A program made the position numbers and the translations under genes. A stretch of DNA of 64,000 nucleotides from Parasphingorhabdus litoris DSM 22379 (GTDB lineage Bacteria > Pseudomonadota > Alphaproteobacteria > Sphingomonadales > Sphingomonadaceae): positions 2,418,001 to 2,482,000 of the forward strand of contig NZ_CP086727.1 of NCBI RefSeq assembly GCF_020906275.1, written 5' to 3'. This document shows, in pieces, positions 16,915 through 26,533 of this stretch. The notes beneath the pieces were generated by a model. That model was given only the letters and a program-made list of their open reading frames with translations, was not told the origin of the DNA and made no database searches. The first letter of the stretch is position 1. Each line of letters opens with the position of its first letter.

Positions 16915-19185
16915 ATGACACAGACATCCTCGCGCACCGCTGAAAAAATCACACCTGAAATTGTTGCCGAACATGGCCTCAACGAAGAGGAATATCAGCG
17001 CATCCTCAACGCGCTTGATCGTGAGCCGAACATTACCGAGCTTGGCATTTTTTCAGTTATGTGGTCCGAGCATTGTTCCTACAAAAGCTCGCGTCTGCAT
17101 CTGAAAAAGCTGCCGACCACCGGCCCTCAGGTCATTTGTGGTCCGGGTGAAAATGCCGGTGTGATTGATATTGGTGACGGTCAGGCTGCCATCTTCAAGA
17201 TGGAGAGCCATAACCATCCGAGCTATATCGAACCTTATCAGGGGGCAGCGACCGGCGTAGGCGGTATCTTGCGCGACGTGTTCACCATGGGTGCGCGGCC
17301 GGTGGCGAATATGAACGCACTGCGTTTCGGGCGTCCTGAGCACCCTAAGATGAAGCATCTGGTCAAAGGAGTTGTGGCCGGCATTGGCGGCTATGGCAAT
17401 TGTGTCGGTGTTCCCACGGTCGGTGGAGAGACCAATTTCCACGAGGCCTATGACGGCAATATCATCGTCAACGCGATGACCGTTGGCGTGGCTGATGCGG
17501 ACAAGATTTTTTACTCTGCAGCCTCCGGCGTTGGAAATCCGATTGTCTATGTCGGCTCCAAAACCGGCCGAGACGGCATCCATGGCGCAACCATGGCCAG
17601 CGCCGAATTTGATGATGATAGTGATGAGAAGCGCCCAACGGTTCAGGTTGGCGATCCTTTCACCGAAAAACTGCTCATCGAGGCTTGCCTCGAACTTATG
17701 GCGTCCGATGCCATTGTTGCCATTCAGGACATGGGCGCGGCTGGCCTAACCAGCTCCAGCGTTGAAATGGCGACCAATGGCGAAGTCGGGATCATTCTGG
17801 ACATGGACAAGGTGCCATGCCGCGAAGAAGGCATGACCGCCTATGAAATGATGCTGTCCGAAAGCCAGGAACGTATGCTGATGGTGCTGAAACCCGGACG
17901 CGAGGAAATGGCCGAAGCGATTTTCCGCAAATGGGAACTGGATTTCGCGGTCATCGGCGAAGTCACCGACACGCGCCGGATGATATTGACGCATAAGGGC
18001 GAGACGGTGTGTGACATTCCGCTCGGCCCGCTTGCCGATGATGCCCCGCTTTATGATCGGCCGCATCTCAGCCAGGAAGAATATAAGGCGCATGTGAATA
18101 TTGCGCCGCTGGGCGAGATTCCCGAAAGCACCGACATTGGTGCGGACCTGCTAAAGATGATGGCCAGCCCCGCCCTCGCCTCGCGCCGCTGGATCTGGGA
18201 ACAATATGACAGCCAGGTTGGTGCTGACACCTGCCAGCGTTCAGGCGGAGATGCTGCGGTTGTGCGGGTGCATGGCACCAACAAGGCACTGGCAATCACC
18301 ACCGACTGTACGCCGCGCTATTGCAAGGCCGATCCCGTCGAGGGCGGCAAGCAAGCCATTGCCGAAGCCTATCGCAACTTGACGGCTGTCGGCGCGAAAC
18401 CACTCGCGACCACCGATTGTATGAATTTCGGTAATCCGGAAAAGCCGCATATCATGGCGCAATTTGTCGGTTGTATTGAGGGTATGGCGGAAGCCTGCGA
18501 AGCGCTCGATATGCCGATCGTGTCCGGCAATGTGAGCTTGTACAATGAGACCACCGGCGCAGATGGTGTGAGCCATGCGATCCTGCCAACGCCAGCCATT
18601 GGGGCGGTTGGGCTTATTGATGATCTCGACAAGATGATGACCATCGGTTTTAAGAATGAGGGGGACACCATTTTGCTCGTTGGAGCAGAGATGATCCGTG
18701 AAGATGACGGCCAAGGTCATTTGGCTCAATCGCTCTGGCAGCGTGAAATTCATGGGTCTGAACTCGGTGCCCCCCCTCCAGTTGATCTGGACGTGGAGCG
18801 CCAGAATGGCACATTTGTGCATGATGCTATCAACACGGGCCTCGTGAACGCTGCGCATGATATTTCCGACGGTGGACTGATTGTTGCATTGACCGAAATG
18901 GCATTGGCCGGAAAAATTGGGGCCGACTGGGCTTTGGCAGATAATAGCAGCTACGCTGCTGACGCATTTGGAGAAGACCAGGGCCGTTATCTCGTAACCA
19001 CCAAAGATCCAGAATCCGTTTTCGAATTGGCGAAATCAAAAAACATTACCGTTTCCATGGTTGGAACCGTTGGAGGAGACAGCATAAGTTGTCAGCTTCA
19101 AGGCGCCGATCAAGTGGTGGATGTTGCTCTCTCCGACCTCCGCGAAGCCAGCGACAGCTTCTTCCGGGACTGGATGCAAGACTAA
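16915..19185 (+). CDS. purL: Phosphoribosylformylglycinamidine synthase subunit PurL
   Basis: A 756-residue enzyme of the fourth purine synthesis step, making FGAM with PurQ and PurS. It is the small type of PurL found with separate PurQ/PurS. Visible landmarks are [15 protein letters not shown] with the catalytic His, KMESHNHPS, the repeated ATP-grasp-like AIRS domains, and [10 protein letters not shown] in the second half. AAAGGG lies ten bases before ATG 16915. purQ and purS are not in the window. It converges with the FAD oxidase gene four bases after its stop. Confidence 0.97.
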   Translation: MTQTSSRTAEKITPEIVAEHGLNEEEYQRILNALDREPNITELGIFSVMWSEHCSYKSSRLHLKKLPTTGPQVICGPGENAGVIDIGDGQAAIFKMESHNHPSYIEPYQGAATGVGGILRDVFTMGARPVANMNALRFGRPEHPKMKHLVKGVVAGIGGYGNCVGVPTVGGETNFHEAYDGNIIVNAMTVGVADADKIFYSAASGVGNPIVYVGSKTGRDGIHGATMASAEFDDDSDEKRPTVQVGDPFTEKLLIEACLELMASDAIVAIQDMGAAGLTSSSVEMATNGEVGIILDMDKVPCREEGMTAYEMMLSESQERMLMVLKPGREEMAEAIFRKWELDFAVIGEVTDTRRMILTHKGETVCDIPLGPLADDAPLYDRPHLSQEEYKAHVNIAPLGEIPESTDIGADLLKMMASPALASRRWIWEQYDSQVGADTCQRSGGDAAVVRVHGTNKALAITTDCTPRYCKADPVEGGKQAIAEAYRNLTAVGAKPLATTDCMNFGNPEKPHIMAQFVGCIEGMAEACEALDMPIVSGNVSLYNETTGADGVSHAILPTPAIGAVGLIDDLDKMMTIGFKNEGDTILLVGAEMIREDDGQGHLAQSLWQREIHGSELGAPPPVDLDVERQNGTFVHDAINTGLVNAAHDISDGGLIVALTEMALAGKIGADWALADNSSYAADAFGEDQGRYLVTTKDPESVFELAKSKNITVSMVGTVGGDSISCQLQGADQVVDVALSDLREASDSFFRDWMQD

Positions 19186-19189
19186 AGCC

Positions 19190-20716
19190 TCAAGCGTTCA
19201 ACCCAACATTATCCAAAAACGGCGAGGAAAACGCATCGCGTTCCGCAGCGTCGGGCAGGAGCAATTTGCGCACCTGATTCCAGCGATCCACACTGCCGCC
19301 AAAGCCGCGTCGTACGCGGGCCTTGGTAAGGTCATGCATCTTGCCCCAATGCTGGGTGAAGGGCATGCCCGCCGCCTCCAGCCGCTGGCCAGCCAAGGTG
19401 ATCAGCTTGCGCGTCGCCGGCGTGTCGATGCCGTCAATATCGATCACACAGCTCGGGTCATAGCGGTTGAACGACAATATGCCGGGCGATTTTTGCGCAT
19501 AGCGGCAGGTGAAGACCACTGGCGCATTCTTGTGGACCTGAAAGGCGCCACGCATGATGTCAATTGCGTTGGTAACCTGTGCGACCGGTACGGCAAAACC
19601 GGAACTGGCAATCCCCTCGCGTGCGCTAGTGAAGCTATAGGTCTCGCCTGGCAGTCGCCATTCATGTGGCCGGTCGGATCGCACTTTCAGTTCGGCCTGG
19701 ATCAACAGACTTGTGGCTGTATTCCGCAAGTCCGGAAACATCTTGATCGCTGAAGCAATCAGGCGCGGTAGATCGGTTCCCGGTTCTGCTTCGGATTTCA
19801 GATCATAGTCCGGCTTGTATCCGGGCGGACATAGTTCCTTGTAGCGGACGGTCGTGTATCCGATATCCATCTTCGCTGGATCAAGGATCACTTGGAAAAA
19901 ATAAGGTCTGCGGGTCTGGTCCGGCAAACCTGATCCGCGAAAATCAAGAGTATTGAGGGCCGTTTGCAATTGCCCATAGGGAATATGGAGCAAAGAGGAA
20001 TTGAGCAGATAGCGCCCGGTAGACCGCAACATAACTGCATGGACTATGCCCAGCGCGCCCAGACTCACAATCGCCGCATCAAATTTGGCATCATCGCGCA
20101 CCAGCGTCGCGCCCAGCTTAGCCGCGAAATTGGCGGTCATCACCGGTGCTCGTGCTGGCTCAATCCACAGATTTTGGGTCGCCGTCAGGATCTGTATACC
20201 TGCCACCTGGCTTTCCATAGCGCCGACATCAATAGCCGAGCCGTGGACGCCGGTCCCGATTGCGCCGGCTATGGTCTGACCATTGCTCGCCCCCGATGTT
20301 CGCAAGGCACGGCGGCGGGTTTTCGTTTCCAGCCGCTCGTTAATCTTCGAAATGTTGGTCCCGCATTGCGCGAGATAGAGATCATCTGCCGATGTTCCGC
20401 TCGCCAGATCGACATCATTGACCCCGACCTTGAACGTCCAGTCGAGATTGGCGGTTTCGATCACCCAGCCATTTTTGACCACCGGAATATCGGAAAAGGA
20501 CCAACGCGAACCACAAGCGCGGATCTGCACGCCAGCGGCCAAGGCATCGGCAATAATCCCCTGCAGCCGCGCCGCCGTAGCCCGCATGCCGGACATGGTT
20601 GCGCGGGTCGGATTTTCATTATGAACCCGAAGGCGTTTGGCAATCGGTACCTTGATATTGAAGTGGTGGTTCACCCACTCCACATTGTTGTTCACTCGTA
20701 TCGGATTGGACGGCAT
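19190..20716 (-). CDS. FAD-linked oxidoreductase (PCMH/VAO family)
   Basis: A 508-residue flavoprotein with an amino-terminal FAD-binding PCMH domain: IRACGSRWSFSDI near residue 65 is in the position of the FAD-attachment loop, and GASNGQTIAGAIGTGVHGS near 145 binds the pyrophosphate. The carboxy half resembles the sugar-lactone oxidases (gulono- or arabinono-lactone oxidase), ending with the typical HWGKMHDL motif seen in those enzymes. The substrate cannot be told from sequence. No clear signal peptide. The small lipoprotein gene lies 30 bases upstream on the same strand. Confidence 0.82.
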   Translation of the reverse strand: MPSNPIRVNNNVEWVNHHFNIKVPIAKRLRVHNENPTRATMSGMRATAARLQGIIADALAAGVQIRACGSRWSFSDIPVVKNGWVIETANLDWTFKVGVNDVDLASGTSADDLYLAQCGTNISKINERLETKTRRRALRTSGASNGQTIAGAIGTGVHGSAIDVGAMESQVAGIQILTATQNLWIEPARAPVMTANFAAKLGATLVRDDAKFDAAIVSLGALGIVHAVMLRSTGRYLLNSSLLHIPYGQLQTALNTLDFRGSGLPDQTRRPYFFQVILDPAKMDIGYTTVRYKELCPPGYKPDYDLKSEAEPGTDLPRLIASAIKMFPDLRNTATSLLIQAELKVRSDRPHEWRLPGETYSFTSAREGIASSGFAVPVAQVTNAIDIMRGAFQVHKNAPVVFTCRYAQKSPGILSFNRYDPSCVIDIDGIDTPATRKLITLAGQRLEAAGMPFTQHWGKMHDLTKARVRRGFGGSVDRWNQVRKLLLPDAAERDAFSSPFLDNVGLNA

Positions 20717-20746
20717 TGCGGTCTCCCCTCAACCTTTATGTGAAAA

Positions 20747-21076
20747 CTACTCGTCTGTGCTGCCTTCGTCCGAAGGAATCTTGGCGCAATAATATTCGAT
20801 AGTGGTCGGCTGATAGAAACCGAGCGTCAGCACCGATACCAATGATTGGCCGAAATTTGTTTTCACGCGCACTTCGTCGATCAGGTTGGTCTGACATTGC
20901 GCAACATTGCGCGGTTGCCCTCTCGGGAGCAAGAATGCGTTACTGTGAACAATGCTTTGCTCACCATCGGGATTGGGCCGCTGCACAACAAGCCGATGTT
21001 CGGCGCAGCTCGACAGCAACACCGCACTGACCAAAATCAGTCCTATTTGTTTTTGCAAGACTATGCCCTCCTTCAT
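20747..21076 (-). CDS. Small lipoprotein of unknown function
   Basis: A 109-residue protein with a lipoprotein signal peptide: hydrophobic residues 11-21 followed by the lipobox LSSC. The mature part is short, with Cys residues in NVAQCQTN and EYYCAK that could form a disulfide. The segment SLVSVLTLGFYQPTTIEYYC recalls the Bor-type surface lipoproteins, but I would not assign it on that alone. It is probably cotranscribed with the FAD oxidase. Confidence 0.72.
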   Translation of the reverse strand: MKEGIVLQKQIGLILVSAVLLSSCAEHRLVVQRPNPDGEQSIVHSNAFLLPRGQPRNVAQCQTNLIDEVRVKTNFGQSLVSVLTLGFYQPTTIEYYCAKIPSDEGSTDE

Positions 21077-21237
21077 ATCAGTCCGGTCCTATTGGATCTC
21101 GGCGCGTCGAATTTTGGGCGACCCTGCCACTTTATCGCTGAATTGCCAGACATCCGCAATGGGGATTTTCTGCCAGATCGGCATGATTGTTCTAGGCGTT
21201 TGATGACCAGGTAGCATTATCTTGCTATGCTCATGCC

Positions 21238-21657
21238 ATGTCCAAAAAGCAAAATGCCGTTTATTCCAAAACACCCCTGGCGAAGAAGCTCTCTTTAAAA
21301 GATGGCATGCAGGTATGGTTTGACGGCATGCCCGACAGTGTCCGTGCCGAAATCGACTCCTATGGTTTAGTATTTGAAGAGCATGGCAAGCCTGTTCAGG
21401 GCCTCAACGCCGCGCATATTTTTGTCAAGGAACGCGCGCTTTTGGAGCAACACCTTACTGCGCTGCGTACCATGATTGATCCGGCTGGTCAGGTCTGGGT
21501 AAGCTGGCCGAAAAAGGCATCGAAAGTTGAAACCGACATCACCGAGGACACCATCCGTAGTGTCTGCCTGCCGATGGGCTTTGTTGACATCAAGGTCTGC
21601 GCTGTGGACGCCATTTGGTCGGGCCTAAAACTGACAATTCGCAAAGAACTGCGCTGA
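21238..21657 (+). CDS. DUF3052 family protein
   Basis: A 139-residue cytoplasmic protein. The carboxy-terminal run VSWPKKASKV, then DITEDTIR, then GFVDIKVCAVDAIWSG is the diagnostic core of DUF3052. Function is unknown; the family is found alone in many bacteria. It starts 160 bases from the divergent lipoprotein gene. The following broken membrane gene lies 50 bases downstream on the same strand. Confidence 0.85.
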   Translation: MSKKQNAVYSKTPLAKKLSLKDGMQVWFDGMPDSVRAEIDSYGLVFEEHGKPVQGLNAAHIFVKERALLEQHLTALRTMIDPAGQVWVSWPKKASKVETDITEDTIRSVCLPMGFVDIKVCAVDAIWSGLKLTIRKELR

Positions 21658-21707
21658 AATCCGGTTATTGAGAAGTCGTACAGATTTCTCAATATCGGGA
21701 GCGCAGC

Positions 21708-22025
21708 ATGACAGATTTACACTGGACAGAGATTTGCAAGAATGCGCTTGTGCTGGTTCGCGATATAGTCGTTTTGGGTATAGTCATCTTTTTCCTGTTT
21801 TTCCCAATCCAGTTCGGAGAGCAGCTCGGGAAAACCAATATCGGTCGCTTCAGTGCCTTTGGTGTGGAAGTGGAATTGCAGGCCAAAGAGATGCGTGATC
21901 AAGCAGAGGCTGCACGAACCGAAGTGGCCGAAGCCCAGGCAGCCGTTGATCGGACTCTTTCGGACATCAGAACATGGTCGCGAACCAATCCGCAAATCCG
22001 GGGCCGAGCCAGTCAGCTCGAATAA
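21708..22025 (+). CDS. Membrane-anchored coiled-coil protein, likely truncated by an in-frame stop
   Basis: The open part encodes 105 residues: a membrane segment at about residues 15-36 (ALVLVRDIVVLGIVIFFLFF) and then an Ala/Glu/Arg-rich helical region from about 55 on. The frame hits TAA at 22023-22025, but the same frame stays open and protein-like for 34 more codons to TAG at 22128-22130. I therefore read it as a gene of about 140 codons interrupted by one nonsense codon (CAA to TAA would explain it). I do not recognise the family. GGGAGCGC lies upstream of ATG 21708. Confidence 0.65.
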   Translation: MTDLHWTEICKNALVLVRDIVVLGIVIFFLFFPIQFGEQLGKTNIGRFSAFGVEVELQAKEMRDQAEAARTEVAEAQAAVDRTLSDIRTWSRTNPQIRGRASQLE

Positions 22026-22130
22026 CAGGTAGCGGAGTCATCACAAAAACTGACCAGTGCGAAGAGCGAAATCGATCGCTCCATCACAGGCTACGATGTT
22101 CTGGTCAAAAAGATCGAAGCTGCGCAATAG
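22026..22130 (+). pseudogene. In-frame continuation after the stop at 22023
   Basis: Read in the same frame as the preceding gene, these 35 codons give a helical, Lys/Ser/Glu-rich sequence (SQKLTSAKSEIDRSI, then VLVKKIEAAQ) and end at TAG. Composition and heptad-like spacing continue those of the upstream region, which is unexpected for non-coding DNA. Either a recent nonsense mutation or a base error made the split; stop readthrough (TAA followed by CAG) is possible but unproven. Confidence 0.55.
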
Positions 22131-22144
22131 CGGTTCAAGAATAT

Positions 22145-22933
22145 TTAGGCTGGCTGACCAAGTAAGTTGTAAGGATCAATACCCTGAGCCTCATAAGCGG
22201 CATGCGCCTGCTTATAAAAAATGGGCTCGCCAATGTTTAAAAACGCACGCGCTTCGTCGAGTGGCAACGCAAGCAGTTTTTCGATATCATAATATGCGAG
22301 GCGCTTGGCCGCTTTACCCAGCCGTTGCCCTTCCCGCACAGCCCGCAGAACAGGTGCATTGGATGGTGATTGTTTTTTCATTTCCAGTGCGCCAGCATAA
22401 GCAATGAACAATATGCCCAGATTGGGGTTCTGACTATAGGTAAAGCCAAGCACACATTGCTCGCCCAATGCATCCCGGCCATAGCCGGTCAGAACATGAA
22501 GCAAATCATGCGTGTCGCGCATCCGGTCACCGAACCATTCGGTGATATCGTTGCGCTTTTCATATGTTTCGCCATAGCGATCAAATTCCGCAACCAGTCC
22601 GGCCGCGGTAAGACCTTCTTTCTCCATGAATCGAACATAAGCCTGTCCGAGGCTATCGGCAGGCAGTTTGCGCAATTTATCATGATCATCGAGCATCTTC
22701 GGCAGATCGACATTACGCTCCATCAATTCCTGTGCATGCGGGCTTTTCAAAAAGCGCTTCGCATTGCGGATAAAAGCCTTGCCAGCAAGCGCCTCGATAA
22801 TGTGAAATACCTCAGCCGTATCTTCCTTATCCGCAATCAGATTTCGGAAATGACGAAATGCCTTTATCGGCCGGATCTTCGGCGGCGAATGATCCGTATT
22901 GAGGAGAGGCATATCGGTAGGAGAGATCGTCAT
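22145..22933 (-). CDS. COQ4 family ubiquinone biosynthesis protein
   Basis: A 262-residue protein matching COQ4. The hallmark is the HDxxH metal motif in THDLLHVLTGYGRDALGE, followed by GFTYSQNPN. In eukaryotes COQ4 organises the ubiquinone synthesis complex and was recently shown to act on the ring C1 position. Alphaproteobacterial members are proposed to do the same. I start at ATG 22933; a longer frame reaches 22993 without a plausible start signal. It is divergent from the nitroreductase gene. Confidence 0.85.
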   Translation of the reverse strand: MTISPTDMPLLNTDHSPPKIRPIKAFRHFRNLIADKEDTAEVFHIIEALAGKAFIRNAKRFLKSPHAQELMERNVDLPKMLDDHDKLRKLPADSLGQAYVRFMEKEGLTAAGLVAEFDRYGETYEKRNDITEWFGDRMRDTHDLLHVLTGYGRDALGEQCVLGFTYSQNPNLGILFIAYAGALEMKKQSPSNAPVLRAVREGQRLGKAAKRLAYYDIEKLLALPLDEARAFLNIGEPIFYKQAHAAYEAQGIDPYNLLGQPA

Positions 22934-23157
22934 AATGGAATCGCTTTTATCTATTTCAAAAAGCTTGATATCGATTACTAACATTAATGTCAATAGCGGT
23001 TATTATCTTTCCTACCTGCCCCTTCATGGCTAAGCGTTTAAAGAACAACTGCATCACTTGTTTACCTCCTGAAAAAACAGAAAAAGGGTGTGTGACTTGT
23101 GTGAACTTTGAAATGACAATAGGCGCCCAAATCTTCTCGGCGCCAAGGAAGACCGGG

Positions 23158-23832
23158 ATGAAACCACACGAAACGCTGCCCTATACCGAGCTGCCCACAT
23201 ATTCTGACGCGGAACGCATTGCACGATCCAAAGCTTTTTATGACGCTTTGAAAGTAAGACGCACCTGTCGCTATTTTTCCAACGAAGCGGTTCCACGGGC
23301 GGTCATTGAAAATGCGCTGCTTGCAGCCGGCACTGCGCCCAATGGTGCCAATCATCAACCGTGGCATTTTGCTGTGATCGAATCTGCCGAAAAGAAAAAG
23401 GCCCTGCGTGAAGCAGCCGAAGCAGAAGAACGTGAATTTTATGAAAACAAAGCCAGCGATGAATGGCTCGAAGCTCTGAGCCCGCTTGGCACCGACGCGG
23501 ACAAGCCGTTTCTTGAAATTGCGCCTTATCTGATCGTCATATTTGGTCAACGCAAGGGCGGGATGATGCCAGGCGAGATGAAACAGAACTATTATGTCAA
23601 CGAAAGCGTCGGCATTGCCACAGGCATGCTGATTACCGCTTTGCATGATGCGGGCCTTGCGACTCTTACCCATACGCCCAATCCAATGAAGTTTCTCAAT
23701 GAACTGTGCGATCGCCCTGCTAATGAAAAGCCAATGATGGTGTTGGTCGTGGGCAAGCCTGCACTGGATGCCACTATCCCGGTCCATGCCACAATCAAGA
23801 AACCCCTAGACGCAATATCAAGCTGGCTCTAA
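23158..23832 (+). CDS. Nitroreductase family flavoprotein
   Basis: A 224-residue FMN-dependent oxidoreductase. The FMN-binding opening RRTCRYFSNEAV is followed by APNGANHQPWHFAVI and, late, GIATGMLITALHDAGL with VVGKPA. The NGANHQPW pattern resembles the branch that includes iodotyrosine deiodinase-like enzymes; the substrate remains unknown. I take ATG 23158 as start because AAGGAAG precedes it at good spacing and the upstream frame looks unlike the family. Divergent from the COQ4 gene. Confidence 0.88.
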   Translation: MKPHETLPYTELPTYSDAERIARSKAFYDALKVRRTCRYFSNEAVPRAVIENALLAAGTAPNGANHQPWHFAVIESAEKKKALREAAEAEEREFYENKASDEWLEALSPLGTDADKPFLEIAPYLIVIFGQRKGGMMPGEMKQNYYVNESVGIATGMLITALHDAGLATLTHTPNPMKFLNELCDRPANEKPMMVLVVGKPALDATIPVHATIKKPLDAISSWL

Positions 23833-23871
23833 CAAGCCGTATTGCATTAATAATACAGCCAGGATTTGTTG

Positions 23872-25119
23872 ATGAACGCCACGACCACACAAACCCGCCA
23901 TATCACCCTTGATGCATTGCGCGGCTTCGCAGTGATGGGCATTTTGTGGGTCAACATAACCGTTTTTGGCTTCCCGGAAATGGCATATATCAGCCCCATC
24001 ATCAGCACCTCGGGCAGCGCTTCGGATATTGCCGCCTGGACGGCGTCCTTCATTCTGTTCGATGGCAAAATGCGAGCAATATTTTCATTGCTCTTTGGTG
24101 CCAGCATGATGCTGGTGATAGAGCGAACCAGCGCAACCGGACAATCACCGGCGAAGGTCCACTATTCCCGCATGTTCTGGCTCGCGATATTCGGGCTTGG
24201 TCATTTCTACTTATTGTGGTGGGGTGACATATTGTTCCTTTACGCAATGTCCGGTGCGGTCGTGTATTTGTTCCGCAACTGGTCTGCCGAAAATCTGATC
24301 AAGCGCGGTGTTTTGTTTTACATGATCGGATCGGCCCTGCTGATCATCGGTATGGGAACAATGTTCGTTTTGCAGAGCGAAGCTGCTCAGCCAGGTGCCA
24401 GTCAGGAAATTATCGATGAATATATACTGATGATGGACCAACTCGGTGCTTCCGAAGAACAACTGGCTGCCGAAACTGCGCTATATCGCGGTTCTTTCAT
24501 TCAGCTGCTAACCGACAAGGTTACAACCCAGGTGATTGATCCGTTCAAGAACCTGTTTCTGGGACCACTGGAAACCATTCCTTTGATGATGATCGGCATG
24601 GGCCTCTACAAATCTGGTTTCTTGCTTGGACAAGGGGATCCCAATAGCTATCGCCGCCTTGCCATTTGGGGCACCCTCATCGGCGGCATTGCTTTTGGTG
24701 GTCTGGCTTGGCTCGCGGCCAACGGAGAATATGAAATCATCTTGATGATGAACATCTCGCAAGCCTGGTCCACCCTGCCCCGCTTGTTGATGGCGGCCGG
24801 CTACGTTTCGATTCTAATTCTGGTTATCCAGCGCTTTGCTCATCATCCCATGATGCACCGCGTCGCCGCGGCAGGGCGAGTCGCCTTTTCCAACTATCTG
24901 GGAACCAGTATCGTGATGGCTTTCATCTTTTACGGCTGGGGCCTTGGGCTTTTCGGAACGATTGGGCGAGCTGAACTGATATTATTTGTCCTCAGCACTT
25001 GGGGAACGATGTTACTCTGGTCCAAACCCTGGTTGATGCGCTTTCGCTACGGACCGCTGGAATGGCTGTGGCGATCTCTGGCGCGGCGCGAGGTACAAGT
25101 TATGAGAATAGCCAACTAA
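23872..25119 (+). CDS. DUF418 family membrane protein
   Basis: A 415-residue protein with about ten hydrophobic segments. The amino end LDALRGFAVMGILWVNI and the carboxy-terminal DUF418 domain (AAGRVAFSNYLGTSIVMAF, FRYGPLEWLWRSL) identify it. Relatives are predicted transporters or acyltransferase-like membrane proteins; no function is established. AGGA lies about ten bases before ATG 23872. It lies 39 bases after the nitroreductase gene and may share its transcript. Confidence 0.88.
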   Translation: MNATTTQTRHITLDALRGFAVMGILWVNITVFGFPEMAYISPIISTSGSASDIAAWTASFILFDGKMRAIFSLLFGASMMLVIERTSATGQSPAKVHYSRMFWLAIFGLGHFYLLWWGDILFLYAMSGAVVYLFRNWSAENLIKRGVLFYMIGSALLIIGMGTMFVLQSEAAQPGASQEIIDEYILMMDQLGASEEQLAAETALYRGSFIQLLTDKVTTQVIDPFKNLFLGPLETIPLMMIGMGLYKSGFLLGQGDPNSYRRLAIWGTLIGGIAFGGLAWLAANGEYEIILMMNISQAWSTLPRLLMAAGYVSILILVIQRFAHHPMMHRVAAAGRVAFSNYLGTSIVMAFIFYGWGLGLFGTIGRAELILFVLSTWGTMLLWSKPWLMRFRYGPLEWLWRSLARREVQVMRIAN

Positions 25120-25160
25120 GATCTAATGTACGAATTTTTGCTATTGCGATCTATTCTCAT
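25102..25160. promoter_or_regulatory. Perfect inverted repeat upstream of the bfd-like gene
   Basis: ATGAGAATAG at 25102-25111 (inside the last codons of the DUF418 gene) is the exact reverse complement of CTATTCTCAT at 25151-25160. The second copy lies 32 bases before the start of an iron-linked ferredoxin gene. The TGAGAAT/ATTCTCA core resembles half-sites of Fur-type iron regulators. It could be a paired operator or a hairpin with a 39-base loop; this is inference. Confidence 0.4.
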
Positions 25161-25191
25161 TAGCTATATACGAGTCGCATAAGGAGCCCAA

Positions 25192-25362
25192 ATGGTTGTT
25201 TGTGTTTGCAATGCGATAAAAGAAAAAGACCTGCGAGCCGCGGTGCGCAATGGGTCTGAAAAACCGAGCGAAGTTTATGCCGAGCTCGGACGGAAGCCTA
25301 AATGTGGCCAGTGCCTATCGTTTGCGCGAACCATTATCGAAAACGAAGTTGCGACCGCTTAG
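25192..25362 (+). CDS. Bacterioferritin-associated ferredoxin (Bfd-like, BFD [2Fe-2S] domain)
   Basis: A 56-residue protein. It has the four-cysteine BFD pattern: CVC at residues 4-6 and CGQC at 38-41, with the conserved KEKDLRAAV helix between. Bfd proteins pass electrons to the haem of bacterioferritin to release stored iron. AAGGAG lies five bases before ATG 25192, a strong ribosome binding site. The next gene, 118 bases downstream on the same strand, is bacterioferritin, which supports the function. Confidence 0.88.
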   Translation: MVVCVCNAIKEKDLRAAVRNGSEKPSEVYAELGRKPKCGQCLSFARTIIENEVATA

Positions 25363-25480
25363 CATTCTCTTTATCAAATCATTGAAATAATTGACTTTTT
25401 CATAAATCAGACTCTTTCCTACAGGGCTCTGCTCGTGTATAGCCTTGGGCAACGCATTGTCCCAACAAAAGGAATACACC

Positions 25481-25957
25481 ATGAAAGGTGACGCAAAAGT
25501 CATTGATTATCTTAATGAAGCGCTGAAAAATGAACTGACAGCGATCAACCAATATTTCCTGCACAGCAAGATGTTGGACAATTGGGGTGTCAGTAAGCTC
25601 GCCAAATTTGAATATGAAGAATCCATCGATGAGATGAAACATGCGGACAAGCTGGCGGAACGCATTTTGTTTCTCGACGGCCTGCCCAACTTCCAATTGC
25701 TCGGTCGGTTGAAGATCGGTGAGTCTGTGGAAGAAATACTCAAAGCCGATCTTGCATTGGAGCATGAAGCGCTTCCCCCCTTGAAAGATGGCATCGAATA
25801 TTGCGAAAAAGTCCGTGACTATGTGACGCGCGATTTGTTTGCAGAGATTCTGGAAAGCGAAGAAGAACATGTCGATACGCTGGAAAAGCAATTTGACATG
25901 ATCGAACGCATGGGCATTGAAAACTATGTCCAGCTTCAGTCGGCGCCAGCAGAATAA
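25481..25957 (+). CDS. bfr: Bacterioferritin
   Basis: A 158-residue subunit of the 24-mer iron-storage cage. The ferroxidase ligands sit at their canonical positions, Glu18, Glu51 and His54, with further ligands in LEHEALPPL and ESEEEHVDTL. Met52 is present, so haem can bind between subunit pairs. ATG 25481 is preceded by AAAAGGAA. It pairs with the bfd-like gene upstream, which would drive iron release. It ends five bases from the convergent HPt gene. Confidence 0.97.
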   Translation: MKGDAKVIDYLNEALKNELTAINQYFLHSKMLDNWGVSKLAKFEYEESIDEMKHADKLAERILFLDGLPNFQLLGRLKIGESVEEILKADLALEHEALPPLKDGIEYCEKVRDYVTRDLFAEILESEEEHVDTLEKQFDMIERMGIENYVQLQSAPAE

Positions 25958-25962
25958 AGCGA

Positions 25963-26400
25963 TCAGTTATTGGTAACGTGATTGCCGAGACCTGAGGACC
26001 GGCGCCCAAAGCCCATCGGCTGGCGCTGGACCACAGGGCTTGATTCATATTCCAGTATCGGCATTGTTTCATCAAATAACGGTCGCAAGCCAACGACCTG
26101 CTCGATTATTTCATCAGGCGTTTCCTGATGCTCAACGCATTTACGTGCCGTCATCTCGATCAGTTCAGCTACCGCTGCCAGTCTGATCGCTCCAAATTGC
26201 AGCGACTCACCTTTTAGCTTGTGCGCAGGCATGATGATCTGGGTTGCGTCTTTCGCGCGGATTGCTTCTTCAATCTTGACAATAGATTGCGCACCATCTT
26301 CGCGAAAATAGCCCAATATACGGACAAAGTCCGGCCCCAGCGAAGATCGTGTTTCGCTGTAGACCGCCCAGTCAATCAATTCGCTATCAAACTGCGTCAA
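25963..26400 (-). CDS. HPt (histidine phosphotransfer) domain protein
   Basis: A 145-residue protein carrying a single HPt domain. The phosphorylatable His60 lies in AHKLKGESLQFGA, the HxxKG motif of this domain. The carboxy-terminal third is unstructured and Gly/Arg/Ser-rich. HPt proteins relay phosphate between response-regulator receiver domains. The start is TTG 26400: a TGA lies two codons upstream in frame and GAGGA precedes it. There is no kinase or regulator gene nearby, so its partner is encoded elsewhere. Confidence 0.85.
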   Translation of the reverse strand: MTQFDSELIDWAVYSETRSSLGPDFVRILGYFREDGAQSIVKIEEAIRAKDATQIIMPAHKLKGESLQFGAIRLAAVAELIEMTARKCVEHQETPDEIIEQVVGLRPLFDETMPILEYESSPVVQRQPMGFGRRSSGLGNHVTNN

Positions 26401-26533
26401 AGATCATATCCTCAAGAGAAACCGTAGAAACATATCTCTATCGAGGAATTTAGAATCCAAACTGTAAAGACTTGGTTATCAAGATGGAAAAATTGTTAAC
26501 CAACTAACAGCTTTGATAGAATGGCCGACCTAA

